A stretch of 64,000 nucleotides of DNA from Candidatus Neomarinimicrobium atlanticum (GCA_000402815.1 AQSA01000002.1:21448-85447); one strand, 5' to 3'; counted from the first letter of the stretch, positions 46,742-56,576 are shown. Translations and numbers: made by a program. The notes: generated from the sequence alone by a model not told the origin.

Positions 46742-48499
46742 TTACTTAACAAATAAGGTTAATTTTTGACCGGGATAGATTCTAGAAGAATTTTTTCTAA
46801 TACTATTCCACTCCCTAATCTTGCTAACCTCTAAGTTATGTTTGTCTGCTATTCCGCTTAAGGTGTCACCAGACTTGACAATATAAACATTTTTACTCGG
46901 AGTATCCTTATCTGGTTTACTGTTTACAAATAATGACAATTTCTGGTTGGGATAAATATTTGAAGTATTTCCCATATTATTCCACTTCCTTATTTCAGCT
47001 GCTCTCGTATTATATTGTTCTGCAATATGACCTAAAGTATCTCCACTCTTCACTTTATAAATAATCTTTTCAGGATAGTTTGAATACACTCCACCTTTTA
47101 CCGGAATTTTTAGACGCTGTCCAATAGTCAGCTTGTTAATATTGCTAATGTTGTTTATCGTCTGTAAATCTGCAACAGATACACGATATTTAGAAGCAAT
47201 CGAAATGAAGTTTTCGCCCTTTCTAACTCGATGTTCTATTTTTTGTACTGCAAACTTTTGTTCATCAGGTAGAGCATTAAATTTTTTATAGAAACTATCT
47301 TTCTTGCCATACGGTATATTAAGATTATAAGATCCACTTGATGGTGTTGCTGGCTGCCTTAACTCTGGATTGAGACGTTGAATAGTACTTCGTTTTGTAC
47401 CTGCAGCTTTTGCAAGGATGGTTAGGTCGGCACTTTTCTTAATAATGACTTCATCATATTTAAGAGGGTTAGACTTTGGAATTTTGAATCCATATTTTTC
47501 TGGATCTCTTAAAATAATTGCTGATGAAAGAAAGTATGGGATATAATTTTTAGTATCTTTGGGTAAAGAGTATAATTGCCAATAATCAGAGGTTTCATGT
47601 AATTTTAATGCACGATTAACTCTTCCTGGACCTGTGTTATAAGCCGCTAATACTAAATACCAATCATCAAATTGCTTGTATAAATCTTTAAAATATTTAG
47701 CAGCTGCTTTTGTAGATTTTTCAGGATCTTGGCGCTCATCAATGTACCAATTTCTTTCTAGTCCATATTGCTTACCAGTTAGATACATAAATTGCCACAA
47801 ACCTACCGCCTTAGCTCTTGATACTGCCTTTGGATCAAAACCAGACTCAATCATTGAAACAACAATTAGCTCTTCAGGAAGATCATACTCTTGTAATATT
47901 GGTAGCATCATATCTCTATATTGAACATACCTTCTCAGCCAAATATTAAAACCTTTTCGTCCCTTACCTTGAAAATATCTAATATAACTCTCAACCTGTG
48001 AATTTATCACGAGTGGAATATGACCTTCTCTATCATCAATGATAGTAAATTTTGTTGTACCCATTTCTACTGATTCATTCTGATTAGTTATTGATGCAAT
48101 ATCTCTTCTAATCAAGTCTGCTGTTAAGAATTGAGTTGAGCTACCTATTGTATTTAATCTTGTTGTATATATTTGAATAAAATCGGATTGGAATTTTTCA
48201 AATTCTATTTTATCAAGCTCTTCTCTTACTCCTAATTGTTCAACATCTGACAAAAGTTCAAAAATTCTTTTAATATTATAAACAACCTCTACAGTATCCT
48301 GATTGACATCTGCTATTACCGCATCCGATAAAAATTGTTTTGCTTCGTTTAAAATAGATGAAATACGATTTCCATTACCAAGAAAAGCTGCATCACTAGT
48401 ATTCATGAATGGCTTCTTAGATTTTGGAATATTTGAATCTTGTCCCAGGATATAACCTGTTAATATCATTAAAATTATATATGATTTAATCATTCTCAT
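46742..48499 (-). CDS. mltD: Membrane-bound lytic murein transglycosylase D-like, with SLT and three LysM domains
   Basis: The enzyme cuts peptidoglycan glycan strands without hydrolysis. The 585-residue protein has an N-terminal signal segment (residues 3-20), an SLT domain with the catalytic Glu218 (MIESGFDPKAVSRAKAVGLW), AAYNTGPGRVNRAL, and three C-terminal LysM repeats (about 416-462, 477-522 and 536-582). The LysMs bind glycan. There is no lipobox Cys, unlike E. coli MltD. Two ATGs (48499 and 48493) are possible starts. Confidence 0.93.
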   Translation of the reverse strand: MRMIKSYIILMILTGYILGQDSNIPKSKKPFMNTSDAAFLGNGNRISSILNEAKQFLSDAVIADVNQDTVEVVYNIKRIFELLSDVEQLGVREELDKIEFEKFQSDFIQIYTTRLNTIGSSTQFLTADLIRRDIASITNQNESVEMGTTKFTIIDDREGHIPLVINSQVESYIRYFQGKGRKGFNIWLRRYVQYRDMMLPILQEYDLPEELIVVSMIESGFDPKAVSRAKAVGLWQFMYLTGKQYGLERNWYIDERQDPEKSTKAAAKYFKDLYKQFDDWYLVLAAYNTGPGRVNRALKLHETSDYWQLYSLPKDTKNYIPYFLSSAIILRDPEKYGFKIPKSNPLKYDEVIIKKSADLTILAKAAGTKRSTIQRLNPELRQPATPSSGSYNLNIPYGKKDSFYKKFNALPDEQKFAVQKIEHRVRKGENFISIASKYRVSVADLQTINNISNINKLTIGQRLKIPVKGGVYSNYPEKIIYKVKSGDTLGHIAEQYNTRAAEIRKWNNMGNTSNIYPNQKLSLFVNSKPDKDTPSKNVYIVKSGDTLSGIADKHNLEVSKIREWNSIRKNSSRIYPGQKLTLFVK

Positions 48500-48538
48500 A
48501 AGGAAGGGAAATTATCTGTAAAGTAATTGAGAATCAAG

Positions 48539-49012
48539 TTAGTGTTTTTTTATTTTATCGATATAGTTAGTTGAGCTATACCCATCATGAAATTTTAATA
48601 ATTCTACTTTTCCGCCAGCATCAATGACTTCCTTTGACCCTACTACAGTATCTAATGTATAATCTCCACCTTTTACTAGAATGTCTGGCATAATCATTTT
48701 AATTAATTTTAAAGGAGTTTGTTCCTTAAAACTGACAACATAATCTACGCACACTAATTCTGAAAGTAATAAAGATCTATCGGATAAAGAGTTAATTGGC
48801 CTTGATGGACCTTTTAAATTTTTTACAGATTCATCAGAATTAATACCGACAACCAATATATCTCCTAACAATTTTGCTTGAGATAAATATCTAATATGTC
48901 CTACATGCAAGATATCAAAACAACCGTTTGTAAATACAATTTTTTTATTACACTTCTTATTAGATTTAATAGCATCTATACTATTTTCGAATTGATATTT
49001 ATTATTATCCAT
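48539..49012 (-). CDS. D-beta-D-heptose 1-phosphate adenylyltransferase / RfaE2-like nucleotidyltransferase
   Basis: A 157-residue nucleotidyltransferase with the HxGH motif (HVGH, residues 36-39) in FTNGCFDILHVGHIRYLSQA and the later VKNLKGPSRPINSLSDRS segment. It corresponds to the C-terminal adenylyltransferase domain of HldE (RfaE), which makes ADP-heptose for LPS core. The kinase half (HldA) is not adjacent. A glycerol-3-phosphate cytidylyltransferase-type function is less likely. It overlaps plsC by 8 bp. Confidence 0.88.
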   Translation of the reverse strand: MDNNKYQFENSIDAIKSNKKCNKKIVFTNGCFDILHVGHIRYLSQAKLLGDILVVGINSDESVKNLKGPSRPINSLSDRSLLLSELVCVDYVVSFKEQTPLKLIKMIMPDILVKGGDYTLDTVVGSKEVIDAGGKVELLKFHDGYSSTNYIDKIKKH

Positions 49013-49706
49013 TTCTTAATTTAATAATTTGATCTTTAATACCCATCGTAATCTTATCACGATCTTCATAAAGACTATTGCTTGTTTTTATAGGATTACC
49101 AAAAATAATAGTCACAATATTCGGGCTTTTTGTAAATAATCCTCTATTCCACCAGCTGTACGAACCGATGATAGCAACAGGAATAATTGGTAGCCCAGTA
49201 TCAATTCCAAGTACTGCAGCTCCCTTCTTAAAATCCTGTAAATTTCCATCCTTTGATCGTGAACCTTCTGGAAAAATAGCAACTGAACGAGGATATTTTT
49301 TCATATCTAATTTTAAATTTTCTAATGATTTAATAGCATTTTTGTTATTCCTGCGATCTACAAATACAAATCCTGCAGTTTTAATAATAGTATTGAATAC
49401 AGGAATCCTATCTAATTCTTTTTTAGCAACAAAAACTAAATATTGATTAACTGCTATTAATAAAACTTGAAAATCAATTACTGATGAGTGGTTGGGCGCA
49501 AAAATATACTGCTTATTACAATCGAAATTTTCTCTACCAACAATTCTTAGTTTGATACCGAACAGTCTTCCTAATGTCTTTCCCCAATTAATTCCATAAT
49601 ACTTAAAGTTACTTTTATTTTTTGAAAGCAAGATTGAGAACATTGACATTGTGCCATAAAAAAATGTCCATATAAAAAGGTTTAGATAAACCCAAATTTT
49701 TTTCAA
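49005..49706 (-). CDS. plsC: 1-acyl-sn-glycerol-3-phosphate acyltransferase
   Basis: PlsC adds the second acyl chain to make phosphatidic acid. The 233-residue protein has an N-terminal membrane segment and the acyltransferase motifs NHSSVID (His73 and Asp78, HX4D) and FPEGSRS (145-151), plus GLPIIPVAIIGSYSWW. The start appears to be TTG at 49706, directly at the end of serS; a GGAG lies about 11 nt upstream in the serS coding end. The next in-frame ATG would remove the membrane anchor. Confidence 0.92.
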   Translation of the reverse strand: MKKIWVYLNLFIWTFFYGTMSMFSILLSKNKSNFKYYGINWGKTLGRLFGIKLRIVGRENFDCNKQYIFAPNHSSVIDFQVLLIAVNQYLVFVAKKELDRIPVFNTIIKTAGFVFVDRRNNKNAIKSLENLKLDMKKYPRSVAIFPEGSRSKDGNLQDFKKGAAVLGIDTGLPIIPVAIIGSYSWWNRGLFTKSPNIVTIIFGNPIKTSNSLYEDRDKITMGIKDQIIKLRNG

Positions 49707-50972
49707 TTATTTAATCTCCGCTAGGCCCAAATAAGGCTGCAGAGCTACGGGAATTGTAATTGAACCGTCTTCATTTTGATGAGTTTCTAATAATGCAGCA
49801 AAAATTCTTGGAGTTGCAAGACCTGAGCCATTAAGTGTATGTACATAATCTACTTTACCACTTTCATCTCTGAATCGAATGTTTCCTCTTCTAGATTGAA
49901 AGTCTTCAAAATTACTACAAGAAGATACTTCTAGCCATTTTTCTTCACCTGGTGCCCAAACTTCTAAATCATAGCATTTTGCAGCTGAAAAACCTAAGTC
50001 TGCGGTACATAGCTCTATAATTCTATAATCAAGCTCTAATAAATCTAATAATTTTATTGCCTGATTTTTTAAAGATTCTAGTTCTTCATATGAAGAATCT
50101 GGATGTACAAATTTTACTAACTCGACCTTATTGAACTGATGTACTCTAAGTAAGCCCCTGGTATCTTTACCATAAGAACCCGCTTCTCTTCTAAAGCATG
50201 CAGAATTAGCTAAATAGTATTTTGGTATAGCAGATAATTCTAAGATTTCATCTTTATGGATATTGGTTAATGGTACCTCTGCTGTTGGTATTAAATACAA
50301 TTCATCTTTTTCTATATGATACATATCTTCATTAAATTTTGGTAATTGACCAGTCGTTATAGCAGAATTTGGCTTTACTAAAAATGGAGTAAAAAATTCT
50401 GTATAATTATAGTTTTTCAAATGAAAATCTATCATAAAATTAAGTAATGCCCTCTCAAGCAATGCTCCATTACCTTTGTAAAGAGGAAATCCAGCACCAG
50501 AAATCTTTGCTCCTGCTTCAAAATCAACCAGATCAAGGTCTTGAGCAATATCAACGTGGCTTTTTGGTGAAAAGTTAATCTCTTTTTTTGATTTACAGTC
50601 CTTGATTAAAGCATTGTCTTTTTCTGATATTCCAATAGGAACGGAGCTATGAGGAATATTAGGAAGCTCTAAAAGCATGTCCTTTAAGTCTTTAGATTTA
50701 GTACGATGTTCTGCTTCAAGATCTTTAATAGTATTTGATAATTCTTTTAGCTTTGCAAAAACAGAGTCATCAGTCTTTCCTTCAGACTTTAAAATACCAA
50801 TTTCTTTTGATTGTTGGTTTTGATCAGATTGTAAATCATTAAGTTTTTTTGTCAATTCTCTTAGGCTTAAATCAGCTGATACAATATTATCTAAATTTAT
50901 TGATTTATCTCTTTTTGCAAGTCTATCTTGAATTAAAGACTGTTGCTCTCTTATATTTTTTATATCAATCAT
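49707..50972 (-). CDS. serS: Seryl-tRNA synthetase
   Basis: The 421-residue class II synthetase has the long N-terminal coiled-coil arm (about residues 25-100). The catalytic motifs are LIPTAEVPLTN, CFRREAGSYGKDTRGLLRVH and HTLNGSGLATPRIFAALLE. It charges tRNA-Ser (and tRNA-Sec where present). It abuts plsC and follows the hypothetical gene by 3 bp. Confidence 0.98.
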   Translation of the reverse strand: MIDIKNIREQQSLIQDRLAKRDKSINLDNIVSADLSLRELTKKLNDLQSDQNQQSKEIGILKSEGKTDDSVFAKLKELSNTIKDLEAEHRTKSKDLKDMLLELPNIPHSSVPIGISEKDNALIKDCKSKKEINFSPKSHVDIAQDLDLVDFEAGAKISGAGFPLYKGNGALLERALLNFMIDFHLKNYNYTEFFTPFLVKPNSAITTGQLPKFNEDMYHIEKDELYLIPTAEVPLTNIHKDEILELSAIPKYYLANSACFRREAGSYGKDTRGLLRVHQFNKVELVKFVHPDSSYEELESLKNQAIKLLDLLELDYRIIELCTADLGFSAAKCYDLEVWAPGEEKWLEVSSCSNFEDFQSRRGNIRFRDESGKVDYVHTLNGSGLATPRIFAALLETHQNEDGSITIPVALQPYLGLAEIK

Positions 50973-50975
50973 CTT

Positions 50976-52211
50976 TTATAATTTAATTAATTCTTCTAAG
51001 ATATTAACATTAATCATTTGTAAGGTAATATTTTCTTCATCTAGAATTTTAAGTTCATATTCTCCAGCATTTGAAATCTTTAATTTATTGAAATAGTAAT
51101 CTGACATGGGATTAAGGTATAAGTTTTCTTCATGAATATGTATTCCATCCTTAAAGATATGAATCTTAAAATCTTTCTTATTTGTATCAATACCATCTGC
51201 AAAACCATATATAAATACAGATTCATTTGTATAATAATTTTCATTACCTACAAAAAATTTATAGCTCAAATCTTTCTTTTTAGATACCCAGTCTATTGCT
51301 TCTTCAATGTATGTTTTGTCTCCTTGTAGTAAATATTTATATAAAAGCTTGTCATTTATCAGGACTGATTTAAAATGATTTTTAGAAAAAAATGTTTTTT
51401 TTGAAATATTTTTTATATCACCTTTATTGGAAAGATTTATTCCAAATAAAGGAGCTATCTTTTGAAATGAATCTAAATCTTCTCCCCCTCCTTTAAACAT
51501 TATCAAGGAAGTATTTTCAGAATATATTTTTTTGATGAAAAGGTTGAACCATCTATCTGAAATGGGCATTTCAGGAAAATTATCAAAAATAACTATATCA
51601 TATTTCTTAAACCAAAAGTCTTCAAAATTATGTACATGACTATCAAATGCTGGGAAGAAATGATCAAAATTATTATCAATGTTACTTATAATAGCTCTGG
51701 AATTATAATTAAGAGTACCACTAATAAGTGCAATATCTAGCTTCTCAGTTTTTAAATTTGTGGTAAAGCTATGTCTATTATTGGATATATTGCTTTCTAA
51801 CTTTAAACTAGAAAGTTTTATATCAAATAAACTGTTAAAATTAACATTGTCGTTTATTAGAAATGACTGAAAATAAGTATGCTTATTAGAATATAGCTTC
51901 ATTTTATCAGATGCTATTAGCTTTCCTCCATTAGATAATGTAATCTGAGTAAATCCATCTCCATTTTGATTATTAATTTCAATATCAATATAAATAGATT
52001 TCTTATCAAATCGATTTGGATATACAATAACATTCTTTATTGCTATATCAACAATATCTTTTTTATGATCAGATTCGGCTATTTCTGATGTAATAACGTC
52101 CTGTATAGTGGGTTCGTTATTGATTTCACCAGTAAAAGAGTTTATATATAAAGATGTTGCTAACCCACTAGCAATTAATAGTAAAAAAAATAGACTATAA
52201 CTACCCTTCAT
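50976..52211 (-). CDS. Uncharacterised secreted protein with Ig-like and amidotransferase-like segments
   Basis: I do not recognise a defined family for this 411-residue protein. It has an N-terminal signal or anchor (residues 5-23), then beta-rich segments that read like an Ig/CARDB-type domain (KSIYIDIEINNQNGDGFTQI). A central segment follows (LDIALISGTLNYNSRAIISN, then YDIVIFDNFPEMPIS) that resembles the class I amidotransferase-like fold of large membrane proteins found with vWA/MoxR genes. The C-terminal part returns to beta-strands. No catalytic Cys-His pair is evident. It lies between tsaD and serS in a tight gene run. Confidence 0.45.
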   Translation of the reverse strand: MKGSYSLFFLLLIASGLATSLYINSFTGEINNEPTIQDVITSEIAESDHKKDIVDIAIKNVIVYPNRFDKKSIYIDIEINNQNGDGFTQITLSNGGKLIASDKMKLYSNKHTYFQSFLINDNVNFNSLFDIKLSSLKLESNISNNRHSFTTNLKTEKLDIALISGTLNYNSRAIISNIDNNFDHFFPAFDSHVHNFEDFWFKKYDIVIFDNFPEMPISDRWFNLFIKKIYSENTSLIMFKGGGEDLDSFQKIAPLFGINLSNKGDIKNISKKTFFSKNHFKSVLINDKLLYKYLLQGDKTYIEEAIDWVSKKKDLSYKFFVGNENYYTNESVFIYGFADGIDTNKKDFKIHIFKDGIHIHEENLYLNPMSDYYFNKLKISNAGEYELKILDEENITLQMINVNILEELIKL

Positions 52212-52213
52212 TT

Positions 52214-53188
52214 CTAAAGAACCATTCCTCTAGAATAAGCAGAAAAATTTATACCTATTTTAGCTGTATTATTATTGATTTTTTTCTCTCCTAAAAATGC
52301 AATCATATCCGCATTGTCAGTACAATATTTCATAGATGGAAAAATGATAGTTTGTTCTAGTTCACCTAATTTTTCTCTGAGTCTTTGATTTGCAGCAACC
52401 CCTCCGCAAACTATAGCCGTATTGATATTTAAATCATCCATAGAGTTTTTCATTTTTCCAACTAAACTATCAACGATTGCTTCTTGATAGCTAGCAGCAA
52501 CATCATCCAAATTATATTCATTTTTATTAACACAATTAATAAGTGATGTTTTGAGTCCGCTAAAACTAAAATTGTATGTTCCGTCATTTATAATAGGTCT
52601 TGGAAAATCTATTAACTTTCTATTTCCAGTTATGGCTAACTTTTCTATTTCTGGTCCACCGGGATAATTTAATCCCAATGTTTTTGCTCCTTTATCAAAA
52701 GCTTCTCCACAAGCATCATCTAAAGTTTCTCCTAATAAAGTATATTCAAACAGATTTTTTACAAGCCATATTTGAGTATGCCCTCCTGATACAAGCAAAT
52801 TAATGAAAGGTGGATCTAGCTCTTCAAATTCAATAAAAGCTGAATTTAAATGAGCTTCTAAATGATTAATTGGAATAATAGGGATACCTAAGCCTTGAGA
52901 AATCCCTTTTGCAAAAGAAATACCCGACAATAGGGAACCCATCAATCCTGGACCGCTCGTGACTGCAATTGCCTCCAAATCTGAAAATTCTAAATTAGAA
53001 TCTTTAAGAACTTTTTGTGTGATTTCAGGTAAAAATTTTTCATGCTCTCTCGAAGCAATCTCTGGGACTACTCCACCAAATTTTGAATGAATAGATTGTG
53101 TTTTTGTATAACTTGAAATTATTTTCGAATTATCACATATAGCAACGCCAGTTTCATCGCAAGATGTCTCTATTCCTAGGATAATCAA
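52214..53188 (-). CDS. tsaD: tRNA N6-threonylcarbamoyladenosine (t6A37) synthase subunit TsaD
   Basis: TsaD transfers threonylcarbamoyl to A37 of ANN-decoding tRNAs. The 324-residue protein begins IILGIETSCDETGVA, has the metal-binding His109 and His113 (NHLEAHL), and the SGGHTQIW and YCTDNADMIA motifs. The start is a TTG at 53188 that overlaps the TGA of the YbbR gene (TTGA); no ATG can give the conserved N-terminus. TsaB, TsaC and TsaE are not in the window. Confidence 0.96.
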   Translation of the reverse strand: MIILGIETSCDETGVAICDNSKIISSYTKTQSIHSKFGGVVPEIASREHEKFLPEITQKVLKDSNLEFSDLEAIAVTSGPGLMGSLLSGISFAKGISQGLGIPIIPINHLEAHLNSAFIEFEELDPPFINLLVSGGHTQIWLVKNLFEYTLLGETLDDACGEAFDKGAKTLGLNYPGGPEIEKLAITGNRKLIDFPRPIINDGTYNFSFSGLKTSLINCVNKNEYNLDDVAASYQEAIVDSLVGKMKNSMDDLNINTAIVCGGVAANQRLREKLGELEQTIIFPSMKYCTDNADMIAFLGEKKINNNTAKIGINFSAYSRGMVL

Positions 53189-54147
53189 TTTATTTCTTTA
53201 ATGACTAAAATTTCTAAATTATTTGGAGATAAATCTTTCCACTCTAAAATAGAATCAGGAATTCTTACTTCTGGCGAATAAAATTGCTTATCTGCACTCC
53301 AAGACTTCTCAAAGTTAATTAAAACTTCTATATCAGTAGATACTATACTAGCAATTTGATCTAATCCTCCAACAATAGTTAATGAAACTGTAGCGGGATT
53401 AACAAAAACATTTACGTCATTGGGCTTATTAATTAATTTAACAGGAATCCCCGTTACAATTGTTTCACTAATAGGTTGAATATCAATAAATCCTTTGACT
53501 TTTTTTGGATCAAAATCGACAACCTTATCAGGGTTAATAATCAAAAATTCAGACTCTATTGATGACACTAAATCTACTAGGGTATCTTTTTGAGTTTTTA
53601 CAAAATTAATAGAGTCGACGATTTCTTGAGGACCTCCGATACTAATAGAATCTGGAAAAAAGACTTCTTCTCCAGCCTGTATATATCCCGGAGCTGTTGA
53701 TACTATTACTTCTGATTTAATAGGTACTTTTTTTACTAAATATTGATCAAGATTAATTTTTATACTTCTAGGGGAAATAACTTCAACAAATTCTAATTCT
53801 AAAGACGCTGGTAAAACTATTTTTTCTGGATTATTTTTATAATACTGATCGAGTTCAAAGTTATATTCATCTGCAATACTACTTAAATCTATGACAGCTT
53901 TGTAGTCTTCATAAAAATTATCGAAAAATCTTAGCCAAATAAATGCTCTACCCGATCCTTTTAAAGTAACAATAATACTTTCAGGAACCTCTTCCTTATA
54001 TGTCTTCTGTTCTTGAAGATTTCGTGCAACTAAAGGAATTGATGTCGTAATAGAATAGGTATCTTCACTCTTAATAAAAAACCAAAAAATAAACGCAATA
54101 ACAAAAGAATATAAAAGTCTTTTGATCTGGTTAGTATTAGTCAGCAT
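53185..54147 (-). CDS. YbbR-domain protein (CdaR-like)
   Basis: I choose ATG 54147 over the TTG at 54159. The 320-residue protein has an N-terminal membrane anchor (LLYSFVIAFIFWFFIKS) followed by YbbR-like repeats, visible as strands such as IPLVARNLQEQ, IIVTLKGSGRAFIWL, VPIKSEVIV and GIPVKLINK. In Firmicutes a YbbR protein (CdaR) is encoded next to cdaA and binds and regulates it. Here it is 38 kb away from cdaA, between rpsA and tsaD, so a regulatory link is only inferred. It overlaps rpsA by 11 bp. Confidence 0.8.
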   Translation of the reverse strand: MLTNTNQIKRLLYSFVIAFIFWFFIKSEDTYSITTSIPLVARNLQEQKTYKEEVPESIIVTLKGSGRAFIWLRFFDNFYEDYKAVIDLSSIADEYNFELDQYYKNNPEKIVLPASLELEFVEVISPRSIKINLDQYLVKKVPIKSEVIVSTAPGYIQAGEEVFFPDSISIGGPQEIVDSINFVKTQKDTLVDLVSSIESEFLIINPDKVVDFDPKKVKGFIDIQPISETIVTGIPVKLINKPNDVNVFVNPATVSLTIVGGLDQIASIVSTDIEVLINFEKSWSADKQFYSPEVRIPDSILEWKDLSPNNLEILVIKEIN

Positions 54148-55912
54148 CAGGTTGATCAAGCATTAAGATGACATTCTTATCTTGTTCTTTAACCTCAACA
54201 ACTAATAAATCAATAGGGTCACCTGGTTCAATAGAAGGTAAATAATCTTTCTTCAATTCTTTTGAAATTTTATCCGAAGGAACAAGACCGACTATATCAT
54301 CCCCCATATCAATTACAACTCCTGAATCATTTATAGCAGATACAGATCCTTTAAGTTTATCACCGGAAGAGTATTTCTCTACAATTTCAGACCACGGATT
54401 ATCTGCTAGATCTTTCATGCTTAGCAAAATTTTTCTATCCTTATCGGAAATATCTATAACAACAAACTTTATTGTATCGCCCTCACTAACAAACTCTTTT
54501 GGATGAAGCGGATTTTTTGTCCAATGAAAATCTGTATTTCTAATAAAGCCTTCAATGTCTTTTCCTAAATCTACATAAGCTCCAAATTTTGTAACTTTAT
54601 TAACGGTGCCTTCGTTCTTATCTCCGATGGTAACTTGTGAAGATATATCATCCCAAGGGTCTTTGGTCAACTGCTTGATACCTAAGCTTATTTTTTGCTC
54701 ATTTGCATCAATGAATAAGATTTTTGATTCTAAAGAATCGCCAACCTTATATTGATCTTGAAGATTTTGAATATTCTTGGTCCATGATATTTCAGATATA
54801 TGAATTAAACCTTCAATACCTTTCTCAAGCTCGATAAAAATTCCATAGTTCATAATACTAACAATCTTACCTACAATAGTGTCCCCAATGCTATACTTAT
54901 CTGGTATCGATTGCCAAGGATTTTCAACTAACTGTTTTAATCCCAAAGAAATCCTGGAAGTTTCTTTGTTGTAATCAATAATTTGGACAGTGATTTCATC
55001 GCCTATTGATACAATTTCGGATGGATGATTAATTCTACCCCATGAAAAATCAGTAATATGTATCAATCCATCTACGCCTCCTAAATCAACAAAAGCTCCA
55101 AAATCAGTTATATTTTTAACTAATCCCTGTAACTGTGCACCGACTTCAATCTTCGTCATTAGCTCTTGACGTTTTTCATTCAATGACTCTTCTAATATTG
55201 CTTTTCTAGATACTACAAGATTTTTTCTCATTTCATCTACTTTTACAATCTGAAAATCAAATTCCTTACCAACTAAATCATCAAAGTTTTTTATTGGCTG
55301 AACATCAGCTTGAGATCCCGGTAGAAAAGCTTGTATAACACCTAAGTCTACTACAAGACCTCCCTTAACACGCTTAACAATTTTTCCTTGTACAGGCTCT
55401 TTGCTTTGTTCAAATTCTTTGAGCTCATCCCATCTCTTAATGAAATCTGCTTTATATTTTGATAGTGTAATATTTCCATCTGTATCCTCAAATTTTTCAA
55501 GGAATATATCAATATTGGAACCTATTTCAGGTAAATCTTTGTTATTAAATTCTGATCTACTAATTAATCCTTCTGATTTGAAACCAATATCTACCATAAT
55601 ATCATTATCACTAATACCAATTACTTTTGCTGATATGATTTGATTTTCTGATATATCATTAAAAGTGCCTTGATATTCTTCTAATATATCATCCGCTATT
55701 TTTTCAATTTCAACCTGATTTTCTTTGTCTGAAATTACTTTAACCCCAGCAAATAAATCTTTGCTTAAATAATCTTTAATTGTTTTTTTAGAAGATGTTT
55801 CTACCTGTTCAGGTTTATCTTCTGAAGCTGGCTTTTCTATCATTACCTCTTCTGCTATTACTGTCGGCTCTACTACTTCTTGATTTGTATCTTGTTTAGG
55901 TTGATCGTTCAT
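54137..55912 (-). CDS. rpsA: 30S ribosomal protein S1
   Basis: S1 helps the ribosome bind and unfold mRNA. From ATG 55912 the protein has 591 residues; an upstream in-frame TTG (55930) lies inside cmk and is less likely. Six S1 (OB-fold) repeats can be followed, with the strongest at GAQLQGLVKNITDFGAFVDL, GDTIVGKIVSIMNYGIFIEL and GDKNEGTVNKVTKFGAYVDL. A long acidic region rich in Glu, Lys and Thr precedes the first repeat. The order cmk-rpsA is common in bacteria. Confidence 0.96.
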   Translation of the reverse strand: MNDQPKQDTNQEVVEPTVIAEEVMIEKPASEDKPEQVETSSKKTIKDYLSKDLFAGVKVISDKENQVEIEKIADDILEEYQGTFNDISENQIISAKVIGISDNDIMVDIGFKSEGLISRSEFNNKDLPEIGSNIDIFLEKFEDTDGNITLSKYKADFIKRWDELKEFEQSKEPVQGKIVKRVKGGLVVDLGVIQAFLPGSQADVQPIKNFDDLVGKEFDFQIVKVDEMRKNLVVSRKAILEESLNEKRQELMTKIEVGAQLQGLVKNITDFGAFVDLGGVDGLIHITDFSWGRINHPSEIVSIGDEITVQIIDYNKETSRISLGLKQLVENPWQSIPDKYSIGDTIVGKIVSIMNYGIFIELEKGIEGLIHISEISWTKNIQNLQDQYKVGDSLESKILFIDANEQKISLGIKQLTKDPWDDISSQVTIGDKNEGTVNKVTKFGAYVDLGKDIEGFIRNTDFHWTKNPLHPKEFVSEGDTIKFVVIDISDKDRKILLSMKDLADNPWSEIVEKYSSGDKLKGSVSAINDSGVVIDMGDDIVGLVPSDKISKELKKDYLPSIEPGDPIDLLVVEVKEQDKNVILMLDQPDAD

Positions 55913-55916
55913 ATTG

Positions 55917-56576
55917 TTAGTTTCTTTCAATGTGTTTAAAGATTTGATTTACTTGATCATCGATAGTGCAGGTTGATGTATCAATTACAATTGCATCTTT
56001 TGCTTGCTTCAATGGAGAAAGTTTACGACTACTATCGTACTGGTCTCTATCTGTCAAATCTTGTTTTATTTTGTTAACGTTTAACTCCTCATTTACTCTC
56101 TTAAAATCTTCTAATCTTCTTTGTGCTCTAACATCATAGTCGGCTGTTAAAAAAAATTTATACTTTGCATCAGGAAAAACTACTGTTCCAATATCTCTTC
56201 CTTCAACAATAAAGTTACCATTCTTTGCGGTATCTTTCTGTATTTTTACCATTTTTTCTCTTACAGCCTTTATCGCACTGACCTCACTTACTGCGCTTGT
56301 AATTTCCTTACTTCGAATTAATGTACTAATATCTACATTATCTAAAAGTACTTTAATTTCATCATCAGATGTAAAGTCTAATTCCAAATTTAAAATATCT
56401 AACATTTTTTTTACGTGAACCTCAGAGCTAATATCTATAAAATTCTTTCTTAAAAAATAAGTAACAGCTCTATACATAGCTCCTGTATCTAAGTACTGAT
56501 ATCCTAGCTTACTAGCTAGTCTTTTTGCGGTAGTAGTTTTACCAACGCCAGCAGGTCCATCAATTGTTATTACCAT
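55917..56576 (-). CDS. cmk: Cytidylate kinase
   Basis: CMK phosphorylates CMP and dCMP. I place the start at ATG 56576, so the protein begins MVITIDGPAGVGKTTTAKRL with the P-loop at residues 7-14; the upstream extension to 56618 is not conserved-looking. The 219-residue protein has YLDTGAMYRAVTY, VEGRDIGTVVFPDA and a lid rich in Arg, as expected. It lies 4 bp upstream of rpsA. Confidence 0.96.
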   Translation of the reverse strand: MVITIDGPAGVGKTTTAKRLASKLGYQYLDTGAMYRAVTYFLRKNFIDISSEVHVKKMLDILNLELDFTSDDEIKVLLDNVDISTLIRSKEITSAVSEVSAIKAVREKMVKIQKDTAKNGNFIVEGRDIGTVVFPDAKYKFFLTADYDVRAQRRLEDFKRVNEELNVNKIKQDLTDRDQYDSSRKLSPLKQAKDAIVIDTSTCTIDDQVNQIFKHIERN

